Below are positions 44,901 to 56,130 of a stretch of 64,000 bases of DNA, in pieces; the stretch's first letter is position 1, and each line of letters opens with the position of its first letter. The stretch lies in assembly GCA_033558025.1 (NCBI GenBank), contig JAUCEF010000017.1, forward strand, positions 2,170,001 to 2,234,000. The letters are read 5' to 3'. A model generated the notes under the pieces. It was given only the letters and a program-made list of their open reading frames with translations, was not told the origin of the DNA and ran no database searches. The position numbers were made by a program, and so were the translations under genes. The stretch comes from Phytophthora sp. 'mugwort'. Its lineage: Eukaryota; Oomycota; Peronosporomycetes; Peronosporales; Peronosporaceae.

Positions 44901-45740
44901 CCTTCTAAAGTGGTACAATGATCCGCTGTGATCGTCAGCGTCGCAGGCCCCAGCTCTTCAAAGCGAGGCTGTGACTCTTCCCGCTGAGAGTGCCCAGGGC
45001 CAGAAGCCCAGGCCCCTTGCGGGGCCGCGGAAGGGGCTCCATACGAAGGAACACCGGCTGCATACGCCGAGTATGCGCCATAGTGATACGGCTGGGAGTA
45101 CGCAGAGGCGCTCCCGTCTGGGACACACGCCGTAGAAGGTCCCGAACGAGATACAACTCCCGTTGGCCTCGGTCCATGGACGCCCAAAAGGCATCCAGAC
45201 GTTGGAAGGTCTCGTCCACGTCATTTGTACGGTCGACCCGTCCTTCGAGGGCCGACAAGTCATCGGCCAGACGATTCACATCGTCACGAATCGACCCAAG
45301 GACTCCAGTGCTCCCGGCCTGGGCGGCAGCAGCCCCGCTCTCATCAAGTCCAAGCGCAATCTCAAGCGCAAGGACTCGACGACGGAGAGCGGTGTCTTCA
45401 ACGACACGAGGTGGAGCCGAAGGCGGCACACCAGGTCCTGAGCTGGACCGGAGGGGTAGCGCCTCATACTCGTACTCTTTCGAGGGCACCACTCCATCTC
45501 CACGATCATAATGGGGAGACCCACTACCTCGTGGAGCGTGTGCTCCAGGAGCGGCGCGTTCACGAGATGCGCCAGCTCCTCGTGAAGTGGAGGCTGTACT
45601 CGGGGGCTGCGTGCTCCGGAGAGCCGATTGAGCGGCTCCATGCTGATTGCCCGAATGCTGTTGTGATCTGGGAACAGAATCGGCGACTGCTTCGTAACCA
45701 ATTTGGGCTTTCCCGCCCGAATGCGATGTGGTTGTAGAGC
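42000..45740 (+). pseudogene. Gypsy pol relic: RT, RNase H, integrase, chromodomain
   Basis: The RT segment (42471-42941) is open for 156 codons with MPQGLANAPATFNRLV, but the catalytic FDD box reads SYFDAICFHS, so the second Asp is Ala (codon 42759-42761). RNase H follows (SRQLKPAERNYPVHDKELLA). Integrase has the H-H-C-C finger start (SGHLGREKTFQSVSQYFWW), the core KSMSLGFIFELPADSHGK (the usual Asp is Gly), and RHYGLPETIV. The C-terminal domain gives IDLPKSMTTLPTFHV at ~44.85 kb. A chromodomain-like end (HYLVERVL, LLVKWRLYSG, LHADCPNAV) lies at 45.50-45.70 kb. Several stops and shifts; dead. Confidence 0.8.
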
Positions 45741-46959
45741 CAAGATCATACCCGCGCTCATCAGGACCGCTAGAAGCAGGATGCTTCTGTAGCTCTCGAG
45801 AGAGCCGCCGTTTGCCTACCACATGGGCAAACTGAATGCGGGGATCTCGGAAGTCAAGTATGGCCTACAGCATGAGATCCCTCCGGAGAACATCAAGATG
45901 TCCTTGTGAGCAGCGCGTAGCTGCCCACTTCCAAAAGACGGCCTCTGCCTCTTGGAAAGAGTCATAGTGTGGGCCATCACGGCTGGATAGCCCCACACAG
46001 GTCGCAGTCCCGACCGGAGCTCTGGCTTATTTCGCCGGCTCGTGCACTCCTTAAGAGGAATCTTGTGATGTGCCGAAAGCACGCATCGACCAATGCTCAC
46101 GTTCTGGACAGGGACTGCTTGACCACCAGACGCTCACAAGCACCACTAGAAGAGCGCAACCGAGAAGCACGCGGGGCGTCTGGAGCTGACCAATGTAGGA
46201 GTTTGCTCCGTGGGACTCCTCAGGAGGGATGTACCTGGAGCGTAAGGCGGTCCCCAACGGACAGGAGAAGAATACTTCATCACAGGCGACCGGGTCGCCG
46301 GGGCAGGCACTCCCCTCTGAGGAGCAGCCTGATACTCCGACTGCTGCCCGTCGAGATCATTAGCGATCTCTCGGCCGACTTGGCCCCTTCCTCCTCGTCG
46401 GAAGAAGAGCTAAAGAGGCCCTTGTTCGTGTACATGATGTCCCCCAACTCTTCCCATAGTGGAGACCGGGAAGCAACCCGCCACTTATGGCTGACTTCCG
46501 AGGCTGCTGCTGCCTTCGCAACCTTGTTGCATGCAGTTTCCCCTCCGCGAGCGTCAAGTTGTTGACCGGAGAATGATGTTTCTCTTCGTCCTCCTTGAGT
46601 GATCTGGGCTCCCCTGGCGTTCGGGCGTCTTCGGCTTCTCGCCATCATCGCCATGATGGCTAGACAGCGGAGGTACGAGACCCAAGCGAATCTGACTGAC
46701 TCAGGTCACCGTCAGACCCTTTGATGAGCGGGATTTTGTTGTCACCCCAGGACATGGGAGAGTCTTCCCCATTGTCCACGATAAGCCCAGGGTTCTCCAT
46801 AGGCGGCTCAGGCGCCTTGGAAGTAACTTTGGATGACACCTTGGTGGATCCCTTGAAGGCAGAGCTTTTGCTAGACGGCTTAGAGCTCTTAGTCGGCTGC
46901 TTGGGAACAACAGGCTTGGCTGGCGCTTTCGCACCACTGCCAGACCGAGTCTCGGTCAT
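44935..46959 (-). pseudogene. Antisense open frame between gypsy pol and 3' LTR
   Basis: On the strand opposite to pol, a coding-like N-terminus starts with ATG at 46959 (MTETRSGSGAKAPAKP, Lys/Ser/Pro-rich). Acidic and Ser-rich pieces follow (FSSSSDEEEG), then an unbroken 295-codon frame (45822..44935) ending in a likely coiled coil (ALRRRVLALEIALGLDESG, DDVNRLADDLSALEGRVD, FQRLDAFWASMDRG). The coiled coil lies opposite the low-complexity linker of pol, and its own low-complexity part lies opposite the pol chromodomain. Frameshifts separate the upstream parts. It may be an antisense accessory ORF like those between pol and the 3' LTR in plant Tat elements, or a fortuitous shadow. Confidence 0.4.
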
Positions 46960-47147
46960 GCTTCAGGCTGATGTGGAAACCGAGACGAAGAAGAGCACGT
47001 GGAAGTGCTCGGGGCTCAAAAGGAAATGAGCCGGCTGCCGAAACTACCTGCAACAAAGTCGGTGTAATTCGACTTGGAGAGTGAAAGGCGGCGACTTCTT
47101 TTCATTCACCCTGGATGGTCGGTAAACCAACCCTAAGCGGGGGAGGA

Positions 47148-47499
47148 TGTAACGGGGTTACATGAAGAATGCCAAGTCACTCTTCAGAATTGTGTACCCA
47201 AGTACACCTAGTGATGTCGCTAACACCACTATGACGTCACGGTAAAGTCGCGACGGATATGTATCACACATATGGTACAAAGACCTCAGAACCGCCCAAA
47301 AAGTAGGATACTTTATCGGTGGCTTATAGTTAGTATGTAGACGCATTAAAGGCGATCACCTATAAATGTATTCAGTTTATCTCTACCTATTTTGGTAACA
47401 GTCCCCCAGACCAGGGACTTGTGAACTGCCGTTCACTAAGAGTTGTATACTTTCCTGGAGTCACATTTTCTGTCGCAAGGTGTTGTGTGCTCTGACACA
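47148..47499 (+). repeat. 3' LTR of the gypsy element
   Basis: Starts TGTAACGGGGTTACATGAAG, directly after the purine tract, and ends ...ctctgacaca before the AGCGC target duplication. Confidence 0.88.
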
Positions 47500-47504
47500 A
47501 GCGC

Positions 47505-47780
47505 GGTACGATTGTAAAACTCCCGAAGCGTTACCCACGCATGGACGGCGCGCGTCGCGGAACGGATCTTCGTCTGGGTCTTGAGCTCCACGCCCTGCAC
47601 GATGATGCCCAGCGCCTTCGCATCGATCACGAGTCATGCCTCCGTGACCTCACTCTTCGCCTGGACGTCGTCCACATGTGCGATCAGCCCCTTCCGGGCC
47701 AGCGTCATGCGCATATTGTACTCCCAGTAGGACATAAGGTCGAGAGTATACACAATTTCGGGCAAACCTTATTGGGCGTT
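47505..47780 (-). pseudogene. Copia gag, N-terminal part (continues at 39504)
   Basis: The minus strand reads YNMRMTLARKGLIAHVDD, a stop, then IDAKALGIIVQGVELKTQTK and VTLREFYNR, up to the gypsy insertion point. The copia gag frame resumes across the inserted element at 39504 with ALHNRVTMTRCLHEF, proving the nesting. Confidence 0.8.
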
Positions 47781-48090
47781 AGACCAATTAATACAGTGTG
47801 AAATATACATACTTCGCAGGGCAGCATTCAGCACGGCGCAGGACAGCATTACAACACTGAGCACCCTACTATTCCGAGCGCGCTATAGCCCTCTGTTAGT
47901 GATGCAGGTGAGGGAGGTATACCTAAGCGATAGAAGTACGCAGCCACGAATGCACCTACATGGATCAAGGATTCGCTACTCCCTGATGAGCTCCCAGTCT
48001 GCACATACAAATCGCGAAATATAACACCGCTATTTCGTTACCGAAAATCTGGTATATGTACATATGTATCTTCTGCTTTCACGCATCGAG
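47781..48090. other. No gene recognised
   Basis: About 310 bp where the copia 5' LTR would be expected. No match to the 3' LTR was seen. Confidence 0.35.
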
Positions 48091-48650
48091 TCATCCGCTG
48101 AAGGCGCTGAACTTCCACTCTACTCCCGAGCGCGTTCTGCTATCGGCAAGCGCTTGCTGACGCAGGGCGATGGTCCTATCTCGGCGACTGAGATGACCTG
48201 CGGGCTCCACGTTGTTTTCCCACTCCAGAGCCGCGTCCATTTTTTTGCCCTCGTTAAATCCACCTACCCGTCGATATCGATACCGCTGAATGGTTTCACG
48301 AGGCTCATCATCTCCAGATCCATCGTCAGATACAACTGGCTCGACTGTATGGGATTGCGATGGTGGGATCGCTTGGTGTAGCTGTTGGTGCTGCAACTGT
48401 GCAGGTGCTTCCGGACGTTGTGTTTCCTGCACATGAACTTGTGGCGCTGTCACTTCTTGCCGGGATAACTGCAGAGCTGATGTTTCATGGTTTGGGGTAT
48501 GATGAGCTGGCACGGATTCCAGTTCTTGCGCCACAGCTTAACCTGCATTCAGCAAAGCCCGGATGCTTAATTTTGTCTGTCAGCCCCGTTGTGACCCGAA
48601 TCTTATGTTGATCGCTGAGCTCGGGAAAATTGCAGACAACGTCAAGTTGG
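48091..48650 (-). pseudogene. Unrecognised decayed ORF, Gln/Pro/Glu-rich
   Basis: A 147-codon minus-strand frame (48534..48091) with APAQLQHQQLHQAIPPSQSH, an acidic SDDGSGDDEPRE and a basic YRYRRVGG stretch. A second coding-like piece precedes it in another frame (VVCNFPELSDQHKIRVTTGL, about 48640-48580). The composition looks like the disordered end of a transposon-encoded protein, but no domain is recognised. Confidence 0.3.
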
Positions 48651-48995
48651 CTTACATGACCAGGGTAAGGGGGGCTTCCAAAGCAACTTGAATGCTGTGT
48701 CGAGTAGCACTTTGACTAACTCCCTTCCGCATGAATGCCACATGCAGAACATCCATAGCAAGTCCTTTCATGCTTATAAACCTTTTGGCATCATCGAACG
48801 CACAAACAATGTAATTGCTACTTCGGCAGCATTTTTGTAGGAAATACGTTGCAAAAATGAACAGGTCAAGAAGAGGAAGAAGCCACGAGCCCCCTGTGTC
48901 AGGTTCGTTTTGGTTCTACAAAACATTTTGGTAAAGGGACACCTAAACGCTTTTAAGCGGACTGACAACTAAAGGATGTGGCTTCAGCGCCCCAA

Positions 48996-49135
48996 AAGAA
49001 AGGTGCCGCTTAAGCTCGCCAACAGAGAGGTGCAGCTTGAGCTTGGCTTGCCAACAGAGAGGTGCGGCTTGAGCTCGCCAACAAAGAGATGCGGATTCGG
49101 CTCGCCACAGAAAGGCGGGGCGTTAGCTCACGAAC
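48996..49135. repeat. Tandem repeat of ~30-bp unit, about four copies
   Basis: Variants of aacagagaggtgcggcttgagctcgcc recur head to tail, with unit lengths of ~28-38 bp because of a small internal duplication (gagcttggcttgcc). On the plus strand it is an open frame in which L-S-S-P-T-(E/K)-R-C-G recurs. Confidence 0.75.
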
Positions 49136-49169
49136 GCTGGGGGGAACAAAACAGGATGGAGTCTTGATA

Positions 49170-49750
49170 TCCCCTAGTTGCGAAAACGACTGGGTCTAAT
49201 TTTATATAGTTGATTTCTGTATAGTACTGTAAAATATTATCCAGAGCGCAATTGTAAATCTGCACAAGAGCGGAAGACGCATCTCAGGCACAAGACCGTA
49301 GGGATATACCTGCAGACCTGAAGTCTTGTCTAAACCATGTCTTCACTAACGTTTATTTATGTCCGTATACACGCACTTTCAATTGCGACACAGATACGAG
49401 TGCACAAAGCGTTTTGGAGGTTTGCTGAGACTAAGTGTCAATCTCCGCTAGTTCTTACGCGCCAAAGCACAACCTTATCCGTGGTGACTAGCTACGTTTG
49501 AGCGACAACAAATGGCGGCGAGCTTGAGGTGGTGTGCGACTTCGTTAGGCATGGTTCGACCTGTCTGCTAGATCGCCGTCAACTCATGCATGATTGTCCC
49601 CACCCAACATCCCCAATTCAACTGGGTTTGTGGACGAACGCCTGAAGAAAATGCGAAAACATCGCACAAGTAAATCACGATCCGACCAGCATCTCCGGTT
49701 CATGTCGGTGATATACAGCCATCGAATACTCCAACGCATAACCATGACAC
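49170..49750. other. No gene recognised
   Basis: Spacer between the short tandem repeat and a MULE relic; no recognisable coding or terminal repeat. Confidence 0.3.
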
Positions 49751-51900
49751 ATTATCACGTGTGAGATCACACTACTTTCGTACAGTGATGAAGGAGGAAT
49801 TGCTTCGCGTTAACACGACCTATAATCGCGGGAGTCTCAGTGGGGTCCTCGAAGCCACCATCAGGAGTTGCCAAAGTGCTGTTTTGCTGGCTCGTAGCGA
49901 TCATGGGAGCGGAACAACTGAAGAAGGCTTTGCCGAAGCGTCTTGCTGACGTGTTGCTGACAGTTCGAGACGTTGTTATGTTTCCACCTGAACCAGTAGA
50001 CGCGTGCGACGAGCCCTCGAAAACTTTGCAAATGCTCGTTTGGAAAAGGCAAGGAAAGCGTACCAGATCGCCGTATCTGAAGCATGCCCTGGTTATTGCG
50101 GCTATGCTTTAAGCGGGGAAGTGGACAAACTACTTCTTCCTGCATTCCACTAGAGCTTCGGAAAGGTGCCCAGTATCCCCGATTGTCAAGGTGAGCATCA
50201 ATCAGCTTCGTCCAGCGAACTTGGGTCCCGTACGGCAAGTTGCGTTTGTGGCGACCCATAACAGTATGGTAGCACATTTTGAATTTGGCGTTACTTGCAT
50301 GGTGGGGTTGAATTGCAACACTCCATCCGTCAACTGGTATGCCGGACAGATGAGATCTCCATAAAGACCACTTAACCGAATCGGTGTACAGATCATGCAT
50401 GCTTGACGTAACTTCGGCTTCTAACCCTCCGGAGGTGCCGTGATTTGATCGAAGGTATGTGAACGGTCCTGTCGTATCCGAGGGGATCTCTATGGCTAAC
50501 CCAATGCTTGGCTGATCGTTGTTTGTCGTAGGAGGATTTACTTCAAGAGGAAATTCATCAGCTACGTCAACCTCCTCAACGAACATTGGTTGGATTTATC
50601 GTTCGAGTTCGCCTCCTCAACAGCTTGATCACCACCAACACCCACAGCAAGTTCAATAACTCTCACGGTCGCAAAAAGTCATCGGTATCTTTTACTCTAA
50701 CACAGGATGTCTCCATTGTCAAAACTGCAGCCTTGATAACGTCTCTAGTGGGCACCGGTACGAAATCAGACGATACTGGTGGTGGTGGCGTTATGGTATA
50801 GACAAATTCACACATTTCTGGAGTAGAAGGCGCATATGGTGCCTCCCCGCTGCATGAAAGGTTTAAGTTTGGCATTAAACGTTTCACACGCATTGTTTCT
50901 AGTCGCGTACCCTCCTGGGTATGGAATGCTTGCCATCTCCCGAATTCACTGTGATCCACTGCTCTCGGAAGTAGCAGCTAAAATCTGTTAAACCTACCAC
51001 GTCGCTCCAATTCGAGAGTTGCTCTTCGCGGCAGGCCAGATACCCATCTCATGTTCTTATAGAATTGCATATCCATATTCGATGTCATGACCAGGTTTCT
51101 TTCATCCCTTGAAAGTTGGCGAATACGCTTGCGCACGTTTACTAAACATGGAAAAGCTCATAAGCACCTTTAATTCAGGGACACTCGCTTGAGCATAAGT
51201 TGAGCCGCTCAGCATCACCCATTGCAGCACTGATATGAAGCCGTTGATCTCGAATCATATACACAGCGTCAGCAAAACGCCGAAAAAATGGCCATATCAA
51301 CAGATGTGCGTCTGCTGACTACAAACACAGCTGCATCCTGGTATGAGCGAGTCTGATCGGTAAAGGCACAGGTTATAACTGGATACATACCCAATGTCGA
51401 TTAGCTTAAAGGTGGCGTCAGCATGAATCTCGTGCAGCATATTGTAGAATGTTGTCGATTAACGAAAAAGAGGTGATACCAATCAAAAACGGATCATCAT
51501 CTTCACCTTTGCCCACATATGCGTATCCACCTCCGCCAACTTTGTAGCCAAACAGAAAGGCAGATACAGATGCGATGTCCGGATGATAAACTCATTCACG
51601 AATGATCCCCTTAACAGCTTCTATTGTGTACCTTGCTCGCGACGGATGCCCTTGAGCCGATTGTGAATTTGCTTCAAGTCGGGCCAACCTCGACATCCTT
51701 GTGCTGTACAGTGATGCATCCTCCAGATAAAACCACACTTCCCGTACTTAAAGCAAATTGAACTTTTGAGTAGCGAGCCTTCATTCGGGCTTCGGAGCAC
51801 TTGCTTCGCCCCCCTTTTGCGAGTGAGGGGGAGATATCGTAACTTACGAGACGAGTGCAATGCGTTTTGTAGTCCATGATCTGGTAACTAAATGTCATAA
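49750..51900 (-). pseudogene. Second Mutator-like transposase relic
   Basis: The minus strand from ~51.9 kb shows, in shifting frames: an N-terminal Cys/His segment (CGFIWRMHHCTAQGCRGWPD, 51.7 kb); the first catalytic Asp region LHEIHADATFKLIDIGYP (51.4 kb) and AAVFVVSRRTSVDMAIF; NVRKRIRQLSRDERNLVM (51.1 kb); WQAFHTQEG and TRNNACETFNAKLK (50.9 kb), the typical MULE end-of-core motif. A 241-codon frame (50586-49861) follows, in which a degenerate SWIM-like segment may lie. Numerous shifts; inactive. Terminal inverted repeats were not identified. Confidence 0.7.
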
Positions 51901-51975
51901 CCAATCAAATCGATCGAGATCAAAAGTGGCGGTTCTAATTGGATGAAAACTGGCTTTTGGTCCATGATCTGGTAA
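51868..51975. repeat. Short direct repeat beside the MULE relic
   Basis: gtccatgatctggtaa occurs twice (about 51877 and 51960), both preceded by a TTTTG-type word, about 83 bp apart. Confidence 0.5.
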
Positions 51976-51999
51976 GGTCCATCAATTGGTTAACCAAGT

Positions 52000-52167
52000 T
52001 ACTCCCTGTTGTTCTGTTGGGTGCGCTTGCGCAAAAATCAGTCCTTGCCCCTCTGAACCACAAAGATGGTTATCTAGGTATCGACCAATTAGAGCGCGGT
52101 TCGTGATGAACCGTGTCGTCGGTCCGCATACGTGAGTGAACCGTGCGAGAGCGATGTACTTCAACAA
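52000..52167 (-). repeat. Stand-alone copia LTR
   Basis: Matches the LTR at 35605-35788 across its length (for example acgtgagtgaaccgtgcgagagcg and actccctgtt), with point differences and without the A-tract expansion. No copia coding sequence flanks it, so it looks like a solo LTR left by LTR-LTR recombination or a fragment. Confidence 0.75.
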
Positions 52168-53219
52168 TACTACGGCTAAAAATATATATTCCATAATAAT
52201 TTTTTCATAGCTCATTTCGACACAAATATGTTTCTTGATAGTCAAACAATACTATTCCCTAAACTATTATGTCTAATCACCCGCCTCCATTAACCTAAGA
52301 CAGCCGAACGAGTCAATTTTACAGACTCCAGCTGGAAACAAACCACTTTACCAAGTTAGCCAGATGTAGTACATACTAATTATGAGCATTTGTGCTGTGA
52401 CTAATTTTGAACTCGACCGAATCTTTGGCACTGAATCAGACTAATAGAGAAGCCGTGCTAATTTTTAACGCAGACTAATTACTGTAACCACTATACCTAT
52501 TAAGACTAAAAAGCAATTGCCTCCAAACCCTAGTCATTTGACAAATGGGATACCGTAACCTACATATCCGTCTTAATACCTAAATGAATACAACGCGATC
52601 GATCTATTTGTTTAATGAAGCCAATGTGCTATAAGTAAAATCTTGGTGGTTAGGCTTGACCCTTCAACTGCAAGCCGTCCAGCTCGCAGCTTCGGTATTT
52701 TAATAGAAAAAGTATCACAACCACTGTTTGAGACTTAATATGGTAGGCAGAGTCGATCAGGTGATGGATTTCTCGGTCATTACAAAACAAAATAACCACT
52801 CAAATCGTAAGCAAACCGTATTTATTGTGCACAAATCGAAAACTTTTTCACATCGGGATAAATTACTACACGTATTAATAGCACTAAAGAGTAAGTGACA
52901 GTAGGCGGTGTGGTCCTTAATTTCCCATCGCATGGAGGTGCACGGCGATCGTCTGGATCTCTCTCATCCCATGTCGGTGCATGACGATACTGTATCTTGA
53001 TCTTAGCCATTTCCTGTCGTCGACATGGGTGACAGGCTGCCCCCCCCCAAATTAAAGAACACCCGTAGATTGATGCTCTCCACACTCCATGTCGGTTAAA
53101 TGTTAGATGATAAATCGCACGCACTGGTCGAGATTCAAAGAACCTCGAGTTTTATATGTACATGTTTTAATCAATCCCATCATATGGGTTTGAGATAGCC
53201 AGCTAATATTTCCTCTGTA
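52168..53219. other. AT-rich stretch, no gene
   Basis: Low-GC DNA between the solo LTR and the LINE. A minus-strand 100-codon frame (53124-52822) has no recognisable domain. A 9-C run lies at 53040-53048. Confidence 0.35.
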
Positions 53220-56050
53220 CCACCTTCAAAAAGCAGCTGGACTGGATGGGCTTAACAACGATTTTTTAAAGATGCCCAAGCTATTCTAGTTCCGGTGATG
53301 GTAGCCGTAGACAACGAGCTCCTGAAAGGGGGAGACACCTCCCGCGTTTCTAGAGGAATTGATAATACCGCTGAGGAAGAAAGGAAATTCCACCGACGCA
53401 ATGGGGTTCGGCCGATCTCGTTGCTCCAGACGGGCTACAAAAATGCTCACAAAGGTCATGGCCACGCGTATGCAGCGAGCCCTAGGAAAGCCAATTGGTG
53501 AGTCGCAAGAAGGGTTTGTTCACGGCCGTCAAATGCTTAAGACGGTGATGATGAAGTTGGCGGTATTAGCAACCGCAAATGGAGAACCGGAGTTAGCCTC
53601 ATAACTGAGCAGAGTGATCCCCTTGCTCGACTTCCGCAAGGCGTGCGATACGGTTGCGCGAGACTTCTTATTCTAGCGCTTCTCAAGTTTGGGTTTTCGA
53701 TAGAATTCGTAAGCATGCTCAGGCGACTTTACGCGGGTACAACAGCCAGATTTCTAGTGAATGGTGAGCTCTCCAGACCCCAGGAAGTAGTATCAGGGAT
53801 CCGGCAAGGGTACCCATTGGCACCTTTGCTGTTCATTCTGGCAGCACAGGTGCTGGCGTTGGCGATCCGACAGGACCGGGAACTGCAGGAGATTGAGGTG
53901 CCAGGTGGAGACGGAGACAGGCCTGCTTTTTCAACATTCGTCGATAACTCGACGATTTTCCTTCAGGAGGCTCGGAAACTACCGCGCGCAATGGAGATAG
54001 TGGAGCAATTTGGGCGGATTTCAGGGCCGCAAATTCAACCCGCCAAAAGTCATCTTATTTTCTTGATCACTGTGGTGGAGGCACAGACATTTCATGAGAT
54101 CCCGGTACTTAAGCATGGCGAGACGGTCCGATACCTCGGATATCACGTTGGAACTGGAGAACTGACGAATGTGAACTGGGCGACGCGGATCAGAAATATA
54201 CAACGCAGACTGGCACCCGCAACGCAAATAGCAATTAACGTCAATATTTGGGTGCTACTGCTGAATGTCATAATGCTACCGGTAGTGCTGTTTACGGCGG
54301 CAGCCTTCGACACGCCGCGGTGGGCCACAAGCAACACCGCAACCTACAGAAGCAGTTTCTCTGGAACCACTCGATGGCAACGGAAGGAAGCCGTCACAAA
54401 ATGAATCTCGGGTTAATTTACATGCCAAAGCAAGATGGCGGGATTGGACTCGCTTCGGTGGCGTTAGCAAGCAAAACCCAGCGAGCCAAGCACACTATCC
54501 AATGGCTAATCCAGCGCAAAAACGCATGCTGTGCTGCCTGGAAAGGATGGATGTTCCGAGGCAGCACGCACATGTGGAAGGACACAATCTCCCCACGGAA
54601 AGAGATGACGGGACGCAGTCAATCCAGAAGTCAACCCCCAGGTAACGAGCTTCAACAACTCATAGGGGAGTGGCAGAACCCTGCGATGGAACATTCAGCG
54701 AAAGAAATGCAGCAGTACACACTCGATATGGAGGAGTTGGATATGAAATCTATTAGCTGGATGGCAGCAAGAGAATGGCTCATAGAGCTATCCAGAGTGT
54801 TGCCTCAGCCCCGAGTGGTGATGACAGAGGAAGAGAAACAGTTCTGGCCGACGTTCAGCTGGAATGACAACCCGTGGATGTAGACAAGGGAAGACAAATG
54901 CTCACCAGTAGTGCGAACCTCTCCATCTGGCGTCTCGGAGAGACCACGTACTCCTTAAAGATATTAGTTGAGGTGACGAAGAAACTGAGGATGAGGCATT
55001 TGACTCGCCTTGACAATGAATACACTTGGGAACAACGGTGGCAGGAAGAGCGATTGGAACGGGAGGAGCCTCACACCAAACGCCATGCAGCACGATCACA
55101 TTGGAGCAGCAGAGCAATGGAATCAATTCGAGAGTATTGGAAAGTATTGGAACCCACTCAGGCTAGTCCAGAGACACCAGCAGACCGGATAAAGCTGCAG
55201 AAGCATGAAGACAGAGGCAGCATAGTGTTCTATGCGCACCCGGCGATGCACGGATTCCCATGGAGAGTAGCAGAGACTATCGCGAACAAGCACGTTTGGA
55301 TGGCTCTCAAAGAGCAACCCTTTCAGAAGTACAAGGGCGATGGTGGGGCATTGACGACGCAGATCAACCGGCTGCGAGCAGTAGTACGCACAACTGAGTG
55401 GCAGCAGGCTGCGATGCAGCAGACACCGAAGTTCCTGTGGGCACACCGGAATGGGATGACAGAATCCAAGTCTGGGTCGTCTATCGAGTCGCAGTCAGAC
55501 AACTCAACTTGTATCAAGGTGGCAGGAGACATGATAACAGTTGCAGAAAGCTGAACACGTGTGTCGGTCAGAAAGAAACCATGGAGCACATCTTCTGGGA
55601 ATACGAGTGCGCTCAAGAATGCTGGCTACAACTCATCCGGCAATGGACAGGGGACAAATGGGAGCTGGGTCAAATCACCAACTTCAGAACCAACTGTGCC
55701 AATAGGCATGCGCCGTAACTCTCGGCAGGAACAAGGGCAAGGCTGCTAGCGACGTATCGAGGCGAAGTGAAGGAGTATAAAGTGGTGTGAAAGCGAATGT
55801 GGCTCATATTAAGAAGCATTTGCATGACAAGTCTTTGGATCCAGAGAAATCGAGTGGTGTTTCAACAGGAGGAGGTGACGGCGGAAAGCAGCAAGGAAGA
55901 ATTCTGGGCGACAGCCATGAGGCAGCTGAAAGTACTCGCGAAGCGCGAACGTCGACAGCCAGACACACAAATACAAGGGACAAGACTGCTCTATGCCAAC
56001 ATGCATTGGAGCATCACCCGCGAGAGCATTCACCACCAGTCATGAGCCCC
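53220..56050 (+). pseudogene. LINE reverse transcriptase relic
   Basis: Ordered RT motifs: [42 protein letters not shown], then a 253-codon frame (53643-54404) with [33 protein letters not shown] and [14 protein letters not shown], where the catalytic F/Y-x-D-D box reads FVDN, so the second Asp is lost. After 54.4 kb pieces continue in frames 54248-54883 and 54874-55554. The zinc-binding end (KETMEHIFWEYECAQECW, 55.58-55.64 kb) and a terminal helical segment follow. Multiple stops and shifts; inactive. Clade not assigned. Confidence 0.78.
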
Positions 56051-56130
56051 GTACAACCACCGGACCTGAATCAGACACTGGCGTTGCTAACCAGGCTTAG
56101 GACATACCAGACATCTAGTCGTCGTTAAGA
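53220..56130 (+). mobile_element. LINE (non-LTR) retrotransposon, 5'-truncated
   Basis: Plus-strand coding begins mid-RT (AAGLDGLNNDFFKD at ~53.24 kb) and runs to the C-terminal zinc-binding region and tail (SLWIQRNRVVFQQEEVTAESS, ~55.83 kb). The absence of the endonuclease and of an upstream ORF fits the usual 5' truncation of LINE copies. No poly-A tail was seen after 56130. Flanking target duplications were not found. Confidence 0.75.

Larger units (their letters stand above)
39510..47499 (+). mobile_element. Ty3/gypsy LTR retrotransposon (chromodomain type), nested in copia
   Basis: Two ~355-bp LTRs (39510-39867 and 47148-47499) flank a gag-protease-RT-RNase H-integrase-chromodomain region. 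The 5-bp AGCGC at 39505-39509 and 47500-47504 is the target-site duplication, and the copia gag reading resumes on either side. A candidate primer-binding site starts at about 39870 (ttggtagcac) and a purine tract, agcgggggagga, lies directly before the 3' LTR. LTR divergence of roughly 15-20% by eye marks an old insertion. Confidence 0.9.
35600..47780 (-). mobile_element. Copia-type LTR retrotransposon, split by a nested gypsy element
   Basis: The minus-strand order is gag (47760-47505, then 39504-39165), gag-pre-integrase (39030-38791), integrase (38593-37809), reverse transcriptase (37757-36662) and RNase H (36409-35830), followed by a 3' LTR at the low-coordinate end. This is the Ty1/copia order. 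Bases 39510-47499 are a later gypsy insertion. A 5' LTR upstream of 47780 was not found; the sequence there does not match the 3' LTR. Confidence 0.8.

Noticed and set aside
44786..45187. Minus-strand 133-codon frame ending VVIDLGRSMVYAAPYLAG
   Set aside because: It is opposite the gypsy integrase C-terminal domain, whose plus-strand reading (IDLPKSMTTLPTFHV) is the real conserved one; it is also in a different frame from the 295-codon antisense frame.
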